A stretch of DNA of 41,700 nt, taken from the NCBI GenBank assembly GCA_025455395.1, contig JALOMO010000021.1:1-41700 (forward strand), read 5' to 3'. Under the pieces are notes generated by a model. It saw nothing but the letters and a program-made list of their open reading frames with translations, searched no databases and was not told where the DNA came from. Positions 8,300-17,332 of this stretch are shown here, piece by piece (position 1 is the first letter of the stretch; each line of letters opens with the position of its first letter). Both the position numbers and the translations under genes were made by a program. Source of the stretch: Bacteroidales bacterium (lineage in GTDB: Bacteria > Bacteroidota > Bacteroidia > Bacteroidales > VadinHA17).

Positions 8300-10690
8300 T
8301 CAGAACTCAATCCTAAAATTGAATACCGGAACAACACCAAGACTATAAACATAATACGAAGTAACTCCCTTCTCTGTATAAACATACTTCTTTCTGAAAA
8401 CATTCTCCCTGTCAGCAACATTCTGTATATCGAGCATTAATATCCAAGAACTTCCTGTATTATTTTTTCTGAAGCTAATACCCGCATCAATCCTCAGAAA
8501 ATCAGGCAGGCTTTCAGAGTAAGGCTGAGACGAAATCGTCACAATCTTTTTCTCTGCAAGCGATTTTTCATAGTCAACGGGTGTATAACGGTATCCGCCA
8601 CGTGAGAGAAGTTTGGCATTAATGGCTATTATATTCTGTTTGTTTCTTCCAACATGAAAATCTTTACCCCCCAAGAAATTAAATGCATACTTCGAGTTAA
8701 AGTAGGTATTGTGCCACTGCATATCGCCGGGCATGTATTTTGAATCAAACAGAGATGCAGTTAAAAGAATATAGTAGTTATCAGTAAAAGATTTATCGAG
8801 AGTTAACTCAAGGCCGATATTCCTGCCGAATCCGGCATTATCCAGGGCTTTCTCAGGAAGGCCGCTGGAACTGTTCAGTATTGAATATGTTGACAGCGGT
8901 TTGTTTATAATTGGAACATTAAACAAATGCTGATAATATGCCTCGATCCTAAGAGTGATATCTTCACCCGGAGCCATATCAAATCCTGTTACCCATTGGA
9001 CTGACTTCATCAACCCGAGGTCAATATTCTCCATGGTTCTGATATCTCCTGCGCCCTTGATTTCAGTATGATAAACAGACAGAGCTTCTGTGCGCGAATG
9101 TAGTCCTACCCCGGCATTAAATGATATCCGTTTTGAAATCTCCAACCTCAACCCTAACCTTGGTTCAAAACTAAACTCACGATTCAGCTGAAAATAGAGT
9201 ATATGAAATCCACCCATCAGTTCCATTCTGCTGGTTAACGTGTATTTCAATTGACTATAAACCTGTCCCATATCCGTAGATGCAACAGAATTTACAAGTG
9301 TATCGTACTGACCTGACGGCACCTGTCTGTAGTTGAGCATTTTTCCTGAAAGCCAGTCATAGCTAATTCCAGTCCGGAGGCTTACTGAGGGACTAAATTT
9401 GTGGTTGATGAGCATGGCGGTTCTTAAGGAAGGGTAAATGTAGTTATAGTGATAAGTCTTTTTGAGCACGTAACTTGAATCAAGAAATCCCTCACTGAAA
9501 TTGTCTGTCTGTGACGTGAAGGCAAGGGAGGTCCTGATGTACGTCTTTCTCCCCTTAAGCGAGATCAGATGTTTTAGGCCCGTAATCAAAACACTTCCCA
9601 AATCTGATTCTTCCCAGTTGTCAGATTCATCATCCCATAGTGCTGTATTGCGTTCAGCGCTTTTACCTACATGGCTGGTGCCATACATACAAAAAAGGTT
9701 AAGAGTGCCTGCTTTTAACATTGGCAGATTTATGTTTGACACAATATCTAATGTCTGAGGCGCAATGTTTGATTCGCCCAGGTCGATAAGGTTGAGGTAA
9801 TTCAGAATATCAAAATTTACATACCTGGCATTTATTGCATAAGATGCAGCTGATCTTTTGGAAAAAGGTCCTTCTGCAGCTATTTCTGCTCCTATCATTC
9901 CGGTCTGGAAAGCATATTCTCCCTTTTCAGAATTACCCTTCCTCAGGTCAACATCTATCACACCAGCTATTGCATTACCGAACTCTGATGGAAATGCTCC
10001 TGTGTAAAAACCAAAACTTTCAATTGAATTGGAGGATATGGCTGAGTAAGCACCGGCACTACTGCCCTGGCCTCCTGAAAAGTGGTTCGGGTTAGGTACT
10101 TCTAACCCCTCTATCCTCCATAAGAGTCCTCTGGGTGTATTGCCACGTATTACAAGTTCATTGCTGTAGTCATTATTTGCAGTGGCCACTCCGGCAAAGG
10201 TATTTATCATTCTTGACGGATCATAATAGCCCCCTGCAAACCGGAGAGCATCGGCTGACCTGAGAGTATTACTGCTTACTGTTGCCATAGTGTTCAGTGA
10301 GGCAGTACTGCTTTTTCTTCCGGACACCACCACTTCTCCGGCCTGAAAGATCAACTCCTTAAGCTCTGCTGCTATCTCTACCTCCTTTCCTGTACCAACC
10401 AGCACATCACTTAACACTAGCTCCTCATAACCCAAATAAGAGACTCTTACAGTAACCCTTCCTACGGTAGTGATGATCCTGAACTTTCCGACTGAATCTG
10501 AAGTAGCACCGTTTTGACCAGCCTGGCCGGTAACGGTTACATTAGCTCCGGAAAGAGGTACGTAAGTTTCAACATCAACCACAGTCCCTTTGATGTATTG
10601 AATGATATTCTGTGCTCCGGTCTCACACAATGGTGAAAATAGAAACAGTATTATTGTGCAGATCCTGATATTGATATTATTTGGCTTCAT
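8300..10690 (-). CDS. TonB-dependent outer membrane receptor with carboxypeptidase-like domain
   Basis: A 796-residue receptor with a signal peptide ending near CETGAQ. A carboxypeptidase-regulatory-like beta-sandwich (about 25-105) contains IKGTVVDVETYVPLSGANV and VRVSYLGYEEL. A plug domain (about 120-240) carries NELVIRGNTPRGLLWRIEG. A long beta-barrel ends in an aromatic-rich strand, VVPVFNFRIEF. It should import a ligand across the outer membrane using TonB energy. It is shorter than SusC and no SusD partner is adjacent. Placement before GH106 and GH28 suggests an oligosaccharide substrate, but this is context only. The ATG at 10690 precedes a good signal peptide and overlaps the end of the RNA ligase-like gene by 14 bases, so a TTG start at 10714 is less likely. 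Confidence 0.88.
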   Translation of the reverse strand: MKPNNINIRICTIILFLFSPLCETGAQNIIQYIKGTVVDVETYVPLSGANVTVTGQAGQNGATSDSVGKFRIITTVGRVTVRVSYLGYEELVLSDVLVGTGKEVEIAAELKELIFQAGEVVVSGRKSSTASLNTMATVSSNTLRSADALRFAGGYYDPSRMINTFAGVATANNDYSNELVIRGNTPRGLLWRIEGLEVPNPNHFSGGQGSSAGAYSAISSNSIESFGFYTGAFPSEFGNAIAGVIDVDLRKGNSEKGEYAFQTGMIGAEIAAEGPFSKRSAASYAINARYVNFDILNYLNLIDLGESNIAPQTLDIVSNINLPMLKAGTLNLFCMYGTSHVGKSAERNTALWDDESDNWEESDLGSVLITGLKHLISLKGRKTYIRTSLAFTSQTDNFSEGFLDSSYVLKKTYHYNYIYPSLRTAMLINHKFSPSVSLRTGISYDWLSGKMLNYRQVPSGQYDTLVNSVASTDMGQVYSQLKYTLTSRMELMGGFHILYFQLNREFSFEPRLGLRLEISKRISFNAGVGLHSRTEALSVYHTEIKGAGDIRTMENIDLGLMKSVQWVTGFDMAPGEDITLRIEAYYQHLFNVPIINKPLSTYSILNSSSGLPEKALDNAGFGRNIGLELTLDKSFTDNYYILLTASLFDSKYMPGDMQWHNTYFNSKYAFNFLGGKDFHVGRNKQNIIAINAKLLSRGGYRYTPVDYEKSLAEKKIVTISSQPYSESLPDFLRIDAGISFRKNNTGSSWILMLDIQNVADRENVFRKKYVYTEKGVTSYYVYSLGVVPVFNFRIEF

Positions 10691-11255
10691 CCATTTCGCT
10701 GAAGTAATAATCATTCAATATCTCCCACATTATGCCGGTATGCCTTAGAAGAGTAATCCTGTTCACATTAAATGATGATATTATTCTCTCATTTTGTATC
10801 TCAGGCCAGGCCTCACTAAATGCTTTCTTTGTCAAGTCCCTGGTTGCCACAGTAATGTGCGGTTGCACATCGTCCATTACCTCCCCGGGCAGGAACATCA
10901 GCTTTGTTATCAGCATTTCCTTCAGGCGTGAATGGAGTTGAATCACAGGTCTGTGATCTCTAATTCTTACGTATATCACCCTCGGTGCAAATGCGCCAAA
11001 ACCGTCAAGGTCAACGGTGAAAGGCTTCTCCTTCAGGGCAAATTCACGAAGTGCCTCCGAGATTGCCTCTTCTGCCTTTATGCTTCGCTTAAAGGGCTTC
11101 TGAAGCGTAACATGAGCGGGTGACTTGAGGGCATGTCCTGCGCCATAGCGGTCTCGCATCCTCTCTTTTATCGCCCTGATCTCATCTCTCAGTTCCTTAT
11201 GAGGAATAAGGGCAATGAAGTACAGGGCCAGCCCTTGTTCATTCCCTCCTTTCAT
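10677..11255 (-). CDS. 2'-5' RNA ligase family protein (2H phosphoesterase)
   Basis: A 192-residue cytoplasmic protein of the 2H phosphoesterase superfamily. The two defining motifs are present: His48-Val-Thr50-Leu and His133-Ile-Thr135-Val. They are separated by about 85 residues, as in LigT/ThpR-type enzymes. Such proteins open 2',3'-cyclic phosphates or join RNA ends, but the cellular role of most members is unknown. Its start overlaps the NhaA stop by ATGA and its end overlaps the TonB receptor start, so all three are likely translated from one message. The functional logic of that linkage is unclear. Confidence 0.85.
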   Translation of the reverse strand: MKGGNEQGLALYFIALIPHKELRDEIRAIKERMRDRYGAGHALKSPAHVTLQKPFKRSIKAEEAISEALREFALKEKPFTVDLDGFGAFAPRVIYVRIRDHRPVIQLHSRLKEMLITKLMFLPGEVMDDVQPHITVATRDLTKKAFSEAWPEIQNERIISSFNVNRITLLRHTGIMWEILNDYYFSEMDEAK

Positions 11256-12568
11256 TGCCTTACCTTCCTGTCATCACTGCCTTTGGACCGCCTGAGCACT
11301 AGATACCCTGCAACACCTGATACCAGTGATCCGGCCAGTATCCCCATCTTCGATGAATCCATCAGCATGGGAGCGTCAGCAAATGCCAGGTTGGCAATGA
11401 ATATTGACATTGTAAAACCTACTCCGGCAAGAAGTGACACACCTGCAATCTGCGAGGCAGATACCCCCTCGGGCAAACTTGCCAGTCCGAATTTCACCGC
11501 TGCCAGCGAGAAAAGGGTCACTCCAATGCTCTTTCCAAAAAACAGGCTGAAGGCAAGGGCTGCTATCAGTCCGGTGTCTGGTTCGACAGTCATACTTATG
11601 ATGACACCGGCATTGAAAAAGGCAAAGACCGGCATAATGAAATAGGCGACCCAACTCTGAAGAATGTGCTCAAGATGCTGCAGCGGTGATTGTACTTTAC
11701 CTGTCCACTCTTCAAGATCATCGATATGCTCTATCTGTTCCCCGGTAAGAATCGGATGATCTGAGCTTCTGGTATCACGTATGTCATCAGCTATCTCACA
11801 TAGTTTTCCGGCATATGTCTTAATATCTGTCTTCTGGCTGATAGGAACTGTGAACGCTAACAGTACTCCGGCAATGGTTGGATGAATGCCCGACTTCAGG
11901 AAAAGATACCAGATAACTATTCCACAGAGCAGGTGAAAATATTTCGGGAAGTAGTTCCGGTACGCCAGGAAGAAAAGGAGACTCAGAGGAATGGCAGCAT
12001 ATACGATTTTCATCCAGTCCACTGAAGAGCTGTAGAAAAGGGCTATGACAAGAACGGCTCCGATGTCATCAATGATAGCAAAAGCTGTCAGGAATATCTT
12101 GAGACCTATCGGTACCCTCTTGCCAAGCAGCTTCAGTATGGCAAGCGAGAAAGCAATGTCGGTGGCCATGGGTATTCCCCAACCGTTCGATGCCTGCGGG
12201 TTCATGTTGAGTATGAAAAACAGAGCCACGGGAACCGCCATGCCACCCACGGCAGCAAAAAGGGGCAGTGCTGCCTTCCCCGGCGACTTAAGCTCCCCGA
12301 TCATCAGCTCACGCTTAATCTCCAGCCCTATCAGGAAAAAGAAAATGGCCATCAGTCCGTCATTGATCCATAATATCAATGGCTTCGAAAGTTCAATATT
12401 ATGGACGCCGATTACTAACCTGGTCTGCCTTAAACCTTCGTAAAAATCAACAAGAGGGGTGTTGGCCAGTATTATCGCAAGTAATGTGGCACCCAACAAC
12501 AGAATGCCTCCAAGACTCTGGGCTTTGTCAAACTTTTGAAAAGGTGTCACCAATACTTTACTTGCCAT
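11252..12568 (-). CDS. nhaA: Na+/H+ antiporter NhaA
   Basis: A 438-residue polytopic inner-membrane antiporter that exports Na+ in exchange for protons. Asp137 in MATDIAFSLAIL and the pair Asp167-Asp168 in AIIDDIGAV align with E. coli NhaA Asp133 and Asp163-Asp164, the ion-binding residues. The early IFFFLIGLEIKREL segment and the late GVGFTMSIFIANLAF helix are also typical. A cytoplasmic loop at about 255-290, rich in Asp and Glu, is longer than in the E. coli protein. The ATG at 12568 is the clear start, and the stop overlaps the next gene by four bases. Sodium handling fits the Na+-symporter nearby and a marine or saline habitat. Confidence 0.95.
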   Translation of the reverse strand: MASKVLVTPFQKFDKAQSLGGILLLGATLLAIILANTPLVDFYEGLRQTRLVIGVHNIELSKPLILWINDGLMAIFFFLIGLEIKRELMIGELKSPGKAALPLFAAVGGMAVPVALFFILNMNPQASNGWGIPMATDIAFSLAILKLLGKRVPIGLKIFLTAFAIIDDIGAVLVIALFYSSSVDWMKIVYAAIPLSLLFFLAYRNYFPKYFHLLCGIVIWYLFLKSGIHPTIAGVLLAFTVPISQKTDIKTYAGKLCEIADDIRDTRSSDHPILTGEQIEHIDDLEEWTGKVQSPLQHLEHILQSWVAYFIMPVFAFFNAGVIISMTVEPDTGLIAALAFSLFFGKSIGVTLFSLAAVKFGLASLPEGVSASQIAGVSLLAGVGFTMSIFIANLAFADAPMLMDSSKMGILAGSLVSGVAGYLVLRRSKGSDDRKVRQ

Positions 12569-12726
12569 GACTCTTGATTTGCACTCACAAAATGACTTTG
12601 AGGCTTAAATATATCAAATTTTTGGTATTTTCGGTGGGCAGAAGGAAGACAGGTTAATGCTCTGATCTTTTCCCTGCTGCCAATGAACGGCCTTTGATTA
12701 ACTTAACCTGATAATTTCCAACTCTT

Positions 12727-14082
12727 ATGAAAAAACTCATTTTGCGTTCCCTGCTTGTTGTTGTCGTATTACTCCTTGGCGGGATACTCTTGTACCTTAA
12801 TTACCTCGCTCCGGGTATCACAGGCTATGCTGCCAAGAACCTTGCATCAGGGGTCTTTGTCGCCGGCCGTACACAGGAGAGCATTGAGAAAGAAGACATA
12901 AACTTCTTCCCTGTGCAGTATAGCAAAAACTTCGTCGACTTTGAAAACAGGGAGGTGACAAGCAAATTCCTGCTGTGGAAATCAAAAGCAGTTTTCAATG
13001 AAGGGCTCGGCACCACTCTTGTGACAGATTTTTCGGAGGCAGATGTTGAGCGGCTCGAATACCCTGAAGTTCAGCTACCTGCCGGAGACCCTGACACAAT
13101 CCCATGGCCTGCCGGAGACCTTATTAGTGACACTGTTCCTTCAGGTATCAATATTCAGATGCTCAATGAGATGCTTGACCGGGTTTTTGAAGATACTGTT
13201 GCTTACAGGGGCACCTTTGCTGTTACTGTAGTATATAAGGACCAGATAGTGGCTGAACGTTTCCGCAGTGATTTTACTCCTGAATTTCGGTTTCTCAGCT
13301 GGTCAATGGCTAAAAGCTTCACAAATGCAATGGTTGGGACAATGGTTAAAGAAGAGCTGGTTGATATTGATAAACCTCTTGGACTTGAAGCATGGGCAAA
13401 GGACAACCGCAGTAAGATAACTCTCAGGCACCTGATGAATATGAACAGCGGACTCGACTTCAATGAGGAGTACAGCAAGCTGAAGCTTACAGACGCTACA
13501 ACAATGCTTCTGAAGAACGGAGATATGTCTGGCTATGCAATTACAAAGGATCTGATTGCTGAGCCAGGGAAAGCATGGGCTTACTCCTCGGGGTCAAGTA
13601 ACATAGTTCAGGGATACCTGCGTTCTGTCATCGGTGACGACAATAAATATCATTCGTGGCCACGGACTGCACTATTCAATAAAATCGGGATGCGCAGCGC
13701 TGTCTGGGAGGTGGATGCATCAGGAACCTTTGTGGGCTCCTCCTATCTTTATGCCACCATGCGTGACTATGCACGTTTCGGACTTCTCTACCTCCACGAC
13801 GGCAAATGGCTTGGTGAACAGGTGTTGCCTGAGGGATGGGTAAAATTTACAGCCACACCAGCCGAAGGATCAGACGGCGAATATGGCGCGCTCTTCTGGC
13901 TGAATGATGGCGGTGAGTTTTCTGAGAAACCGGATGACCTGTTCTATTGCGTGGGCTATGACGGTCAACGAATCTTCATCATCCCTTCGAAGGATCTTGT
14001 TGTAGTACGCACAGGCTGCACACCACGCGGCGTGGTAGACTGGCAGGCCTTCCTCAATGACATACTGGCATCGCTGGACTGA
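12727..14082 (+). CDS. Membrane-anchored serine hydrolase, beta-lactamase/class C family
   Basis: A 451-residue protein with an N-terminal membrane anchor (about 5-25) and a beta-lactamase-fold domain outside the membrane. Ser193-Met-Ala-Lys196 is the SxxK nucleophile motif and AYSSGSSN holds the Y-x-S element. About 110 residues between the anchor and the catalytic domain resemble the N-terminal extension of other Bacteroidota serine hydrolases. The family includes DD-peptidases and esterases, so true beta-lactamase activity should not be assumed. The gene is transcribed alone and converges on the old yellow enzyme gene 27 bases away. Confidence 0.87.
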   Translation: MKKLILRSLLVVVVLLLGGILLYLNYLAPGITGYAAKNLASGVFVAGRTQESIEKEDINFFPVQYSKNFVDFENREVTSKFLLWKSKAVFNEGLGTTLVTDFSEADVERLEYPEVQLPAGDPDTIPWPAGDLISDTVPSGINIQMLNEMLDRVFEDTVAYRGTFAVTVVYKDQIVAERFRSDFTPEFRFLSWSMAKSFTNAMVGTMVKEELVDIDKPLGLEAWAKDNRSKITLRHLMNMNSGLDFNEEYSKLKLTDATTMLLKNGDMSGYAITKDLIAEPGKAWAYSSGSSNIVQGYLRSVIGDDNKYHSWPRTALFNKIGMRSAVWEVDASGTFVGSSYLYATMRDYARFGLLYLHDGKWLGEQVLPEGWVKFTATPAEGSDGEYGALFWLNDGGEFSEKPDDLFYCVGYDGQRIFIIPSKDLVVVRTGCTPRGVVDWQAFLNDILASLD

Positions 14083-14109
14083 TAATCAGAGGCTTCGTTG
14101 CTTTTAGCA

Positions 14110-15171
14110 TCACTGCTTTGCCCTGGTGTATTGCACCGGCCATGAAATATCATCACCCAGCTCGCGGGCTGCCTGTAATGGGAAATAAGGATTTCTTAAC
14201 AGCTCTCTTCCCAGCAGGATAAGATCAGCCTTTTCTTCCTGAAGAATTGATTCGGTCTGCCCGGCAGTGGTTATCAACCCTACAGCTCCCGTAAGTACTC
14301 CTGTTGCTCGCACCGCTGCAGAGAATGGGACCTGGTAACCGGGACTGAATGGTATAACGGCATTATAAATATTCCCTCCTGAAGAGCAGTCAATAAGATC
14401 AACCCCGATTTCCTTTAAGATGGAAGCCAGTCTGACACTTTCTTCTGTTCGCCAGCCTCCTTCTGTCCAGTCGGTGACGGAGATACGGACAAAAAGAGGG
14501 TCACCTGCGGGCCAGACTGACCTGACAGCCTCTGCGACCTCTCTCAGCAGCCGGGTACGGTTATCGAAGGATCCACCGTACTCATCATTGCGCTTATTGC
14601 TGAGTGGAGAGAGAAATTCAAATAACAGGTAACCGTGGGCACTGTGTATCTCCGCTACCCTGAATCCGGCTTCACGGGCCCTTATAGCAGCATTCCTGAA
14701 GTCGGAGATCACCTTTCCAATACCCTTCCTGTCCAATGGCTCAGGTAGTCTCTCTCCCTCATTGAATGGTATAGCGGATGGGGCCACAGTTGACCACCCG
14801 CCCTGCTTGACCTCAAGTTGCTTCCCACCCTGAAAGGGTAAAGCACAGGAGGCTTTCCTTCCTGCGTGGGCAAGCTGTATTCCGGCGACGGCGCCCTGCT
14901 GATGGACAAAACTGACTATCCCCTTTAGTCCCTCTATATGATCATCACTCCACAGACCCATATCTCCGGGAGTGATCCTTCCTTCCGGCGCGACCGCTGT
15001 CGCTTCCATGATGATCAGTCCTGCTCCCCCCGAAGCCCTGGCACCGTAGTGAACCAGGTGCCAGTCGCTTGCAAATCCTTCAGCAGCCGAATACTGGCAC
15101 ATAGGAGACATGACTATCCTGTTTTTCAGGGTGATATCCCTTATGGTCAGAGATGAAAAAAGCTTCGACAT
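14110..15171 (-). CDS. namA: Old yellow enzyme, YqjM/NamA type (NADPH-dependent FMN ene-reductase)
   Basis: A 353-residue cytoplasmic TIM-barrel flavoenzyme. Cys25 and Tyr27 in SPMCQYSA and the pair His176/His179 with Tyr181 in EIHSAHGYL are the residues that define the thermophilic-like YqjM subgroup, where they bind FMN and orient the substrate carbonyl. DEYGGSFDNR is the family signature after the histidines. Members reduce activated C=C bonds of enones, quinone-like compounds or nitro-aromatics, often under electrophile stress. It has its own predicted promoter (15203-15210). The gene symbol reflects similarity to the Bacillus enzyme, not proven orthology. Confidence 0.92.
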   Translation of the reverse strand: MSKLFSSLTIRDITLKNRIVMSPMCQYSAAEGFASDWHLVHYGARASGGAGLIIMEATAVAPEGRITPGDMGLWSDDHIEGLKGIVSFVHQQGAVAGIQLAHAGRKASCALPFQGGKQLEVKQGGWSTVAPSAIPFNEGERLPEPLDRKGIGKVISDFRNAAIRAREAGFRVAEIHSAHGYLLFEFLSPLSNKRNDEYGGSFDNRTRLLREVAEAVRSVWPAGDPLFVRISVTDWTEGGWRTEESVRLASILKEIGVDLIDCSSGGNIYNAVIPFSPGYQVPFSAAVRATGVLTGAVGLITTAGQTESILQEEKADLILLGRELLRNPYFPLQAARELGDDISWPVQYTRAKQ

Positions 15172-15202
15172 AGTGAAGGGTGTTAAATGATTTATTATGC
15201 TC

Positions 15203-15210
15203 CAAAGTTA
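15203..15210 (-). promoter_or_regulatory. Predicted -7 box of the old yellow enzyme gene
   Basis: On the minus strand TAACTTTG matches TAnnTTTG exactly. It would start a transcript about 25 bases before the ATG at 15171. No -33 TTG is seen at the usual distance. Confidence 0.4.
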
Positions 15211-15233
15211 AGGTTTATGTTCTACTTTCTGTA

Positions 15234-15674
15234 TCAGAATACAAGCCCGGTCAGCCAACCCCAGATCACATAACGCAAGAATTTCCCGGCCAGCATGGCA
15301 ACGGCAGTAATCATGATACTGGAGCGAAGAAGCCCTAGCCCGACGGCAAAAATATCTCCTACTGCAGGAACCCAGCTCAGGAACGCAAACACTGCTCCTC
15401 TTTTATAAAGCCGGTCATGCCATTTTTCAATTGTTTCGCGTTTTATCCTCAGATATTTTTCAATCCACTCCCATTTGCCCATGTAACCGATAGCGAAACT
15501 GCTCATTCCGCCCAGCCAGTTCCCGGCTGTAGCAACCAGAACAGCAACATATGCATCAGTTCCGTTGATAATCAGAAAGGTAAGAAGGGCTTCAGAGCTG
15601 AAGGGCACAACCGTGGCTGCCAGGAAGCTTGCCAGGAATAATCCCCAGAGACTGTAATCAAAAAGTCCTTCCAT
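15234..15674 (-). CDS. yqaA: YqaA/DedA family inner-membrane protein
   Basis: A 146-residue membrane protein of the VTT (SNARE-associated) domain family, YqaA branch. It opens with LFLASFLAATVVPFSSEALL, continues with ATAGNWLGGMSSFAIGYMGK, and has FLSWVPAVGDIFAVGLGLL with the family's conserved proline and glycine pattern. Such proteins help membrane lipid or polyprenyl-phosphate handling, but this short branch is poorly characterised. It lies 62 bases upstream of the old yellow enzyme gene on the same strand, which nevertheless has its own predicted -7 box. Confidence 0.9.
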   Translation of the reverse strand: MEGLFDYSLWGLFLASFLAATVVPFSSEALLTFLIINGTDAYVAVLVATAGNWLGGMSSFAIGYMGKWEWIEKYLRIKRETIEKWHDRLYKRGAVFAFLSWVPAVGDIFAVGLGLLRSSIMITAVAMLAGKFLRYVIWGWLTGLVF

Positions 15675-15770
15675 AAAGCAATTAAGGCAGTTTTGAATGC
15701 ATATGTAATTAAAACTAGTATTCCGGTTACGTCATCTGAGGCGGACATGACAGGAGATTATCCCGTCTTA

Positions 15771-16523
15771 TCAAAGTATCTCGAAGGCTTCAATTATCAT
15801 CTCTACCTCCCTGTTATCAGAGGGGGGCACTCCTTTATAGAGCCATAGATTGATCATTATCTTCTCTTCGTCGTCTGACGGAATGAAGTAACCTGTATAA
15901 CACCATTCACTTATTATCTTCTTTTTTTTACCGGGGCTTGCTGAGTGGTGCCCACGGTAGCAGGCAAAATCAATCCTGTCTTCCCTCCATTCTATTACGT
16001 GTGTTGATCGTTGCCTCTTCAAATCCATCGGAAATCTGTAAATATTTCCGTCATGATGCGCGGGCTGAACCGCAAACTGAGAGTTCACAGCCTCATCATC
16101 GCCCCATTTCGCGAACTCTATATCAATCTCATTTGAGTCATCAAGATATGTAAAGAGACCACCGACGACATTTTTATCAAACTTATCTACTCTTGAAGAA
16201 ACATAGAAAACATATTTATTATAGGAAATAGATTCATTGAGAGAAACCTTTGCACAGTACCAATTGCCGTTTCTGTTAGTGATTTTTAAATGGAGTCTGC
16301 CTCTGGAGTCTACCCACACGTTTTCTTCTGAAGAGGAAAAGTAATTCTGGCCCGGACTGACCATCGACAAGTCTGAGTCGCCTACAACCCATTCGAATCC
16401 TGAAAATGAGATGGTTCTCTGCACATTTTCTCCTTGCTTTACCGCCCTTACATTATTATCACATGCAAGTACCAGACAGCAGAAAACCAACAGGTTTGCC
16501 TTTAATATAGACTTATTGATCAC
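15771..16523 (-). CDS. GH16-like (lichenase/laminarinase fold) lipoprotein
   Basis: A 250-residue predicted lipoprotein. After a hydrophobic leader, LVLAC provides the lipidated Cys21. The catalytic GH16 motif E-x-D-x-E is present as Glu132-Ile-Asp134-Ile-Glu136 in NEIDIEFAKWG, the form seen in lichenases. FSGFEWVVGD, RGRLHLKITNR and a late MINLWLYKG strand agree with the concanavalin-like sandwich. GH16 enzymes cleave beta-glucans, agar or related polymers, and here the substrate cannot be read. There is no ATG. A GTG at 16523 gives a normal lipoprotein signal, while a TTG at 16586 preceded by AGGTGATCC would add 21 residues. The start is therefore uncertain. Confidence 0.75.
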   Translation of the reverse strand: MINKSILKANLLVFCCLVLACDNNVRAVKQGENVQRTISFSGFEWVVGDSDLSMVSPGQNYFSSSEENVWVDSRGRLHLKITNRNGNWYCAKVSLNESISYNKYVFYVSSRVDKFDKNVVGGLFTYLDDSNEIDIEFAKWGDDEAVNSQFAVQPAHHDGNIYRFPMDLKRQRSTHVIEWREDRIDFACYRGHHSASPGKKKKIISEWCYTGYFIPSDDEEKIMINLWLYKGVPPSDNREVEMIIEAFEIL

Positions 16524-16588
16524 GCGGAATCTGTATTTGAAATAGAATCCAAAAATAGACAAAATAAGTGTCGCCCTGTCAGGCAAAG

Positions 16589-16605
16589 GATCACCTGATG
16601 TGATC
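16589..16605. promoter_or_regulatory. Perfect palindrome GATCAC-N5-GTGATC
   Basis: Six-base arms with a five-base centre sit just upstream of the GH16-like gene, close to the alternative TTG start. It could be an operator for a dimeric regulator or a small RNA hairpin. Nothing else supports either reading. Confidence 0.3.
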
Positions 16606-17110
16606 TCTCAGCGGATTGAAAATATGTATTACTTTAACCTATGCGTGCACGATTACTTTTCAGGCCAAGAAACGATATGTAATTAATTGGTCTGAATTAT
16701 TTCTTTTTTTAAGTTTGGATCTTTTATTGACTAACTTTATTTGGCAGTTCGAAGCTCCTTTTAGTAATAGTAAGGCTTATTGACCCGTTTTGTCTATCAT
16801 TATCTCTCTCCTCGTGACCTGTGAGTATTCAAGGTTTTAAGTTGAAGTACTTCTCCGTGTTAAGCAGAAAAATATCCCAGTTAAAGCATTAAATCATGAT
16901 GATAAGACATCAAGACAATGCATATTCCATAACAACCCAAAAATGACATGACGTAAGTGGCGATGCAATCAGGATTCTACAGCCTTGCTTCAGATAAGGT
17001 TGTTAAACCGATCTCTATTAATTACATCAATAAACACGAGAATCAGATCTTGCATGAAGGAATAAGAATATAACGCTTAGGTACCTAGGGCCTCTATCCT
17101 ATATGGCACA
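16606..17110. other. Gene-free AT-rich stretch
   Basis: About 500 bases with stops in all frames and no recognisable domain, RNA gene or strong hairpin. I find no support for a gene. Confidence 0.6.
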
Positions 17111-17332
17111 TTATTTATTACTGCACTGGCATCTGTAAAGATAAATAAATAATGCTACAGTAATAAGGAAGCAGCTGTTTGCCATATGAAAATAAGTACT
17201 CATATGATCAACAGCTGGTATAATACTTCTTCCAAGGAAAACCCCGGAAAGCACTGCAATAATCATTAGTAGCAACCCGGCAACTAGAGAAATCCATGCA
17301 ATCCAAGTTAAAATTAGCAATATCTTTTTCAT
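17111..17332 (-). CDS. Small two-helix membrane protein, unknown
   Basis: A 73-residue product beginning MKKILLILTWIAW with two hydrophobic helices (about 4-35 and 46-67), separated by a short polar loop with a histidine, and ending in a cysteine-bearing basic tail (RCQCSNK). The N-terminus resembles a signal anchor. It has an ATG but no strong ribosome binding site, and lies alone between two gene-poor stretches. It is likely real because of its coherent hydrophobic pattern, but no family is recognised. Confidence 0.55.
   Translation of the reverse strand: MKKILLILTWIAWISLVAGLLLMIIAVLSGVFLGRSIIPAVDHMSTYFHMANSCFLITVALFIYLYRCQCSNK

Noticed and set aside
12727-14082. Antibiotic-resistance beta-lactamase
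   Set aside because: The SxxK and Y-x-S motifs are shared with many peptidases and esterases, and the anchored N-terminal extension is not typical of beta-lactamases.
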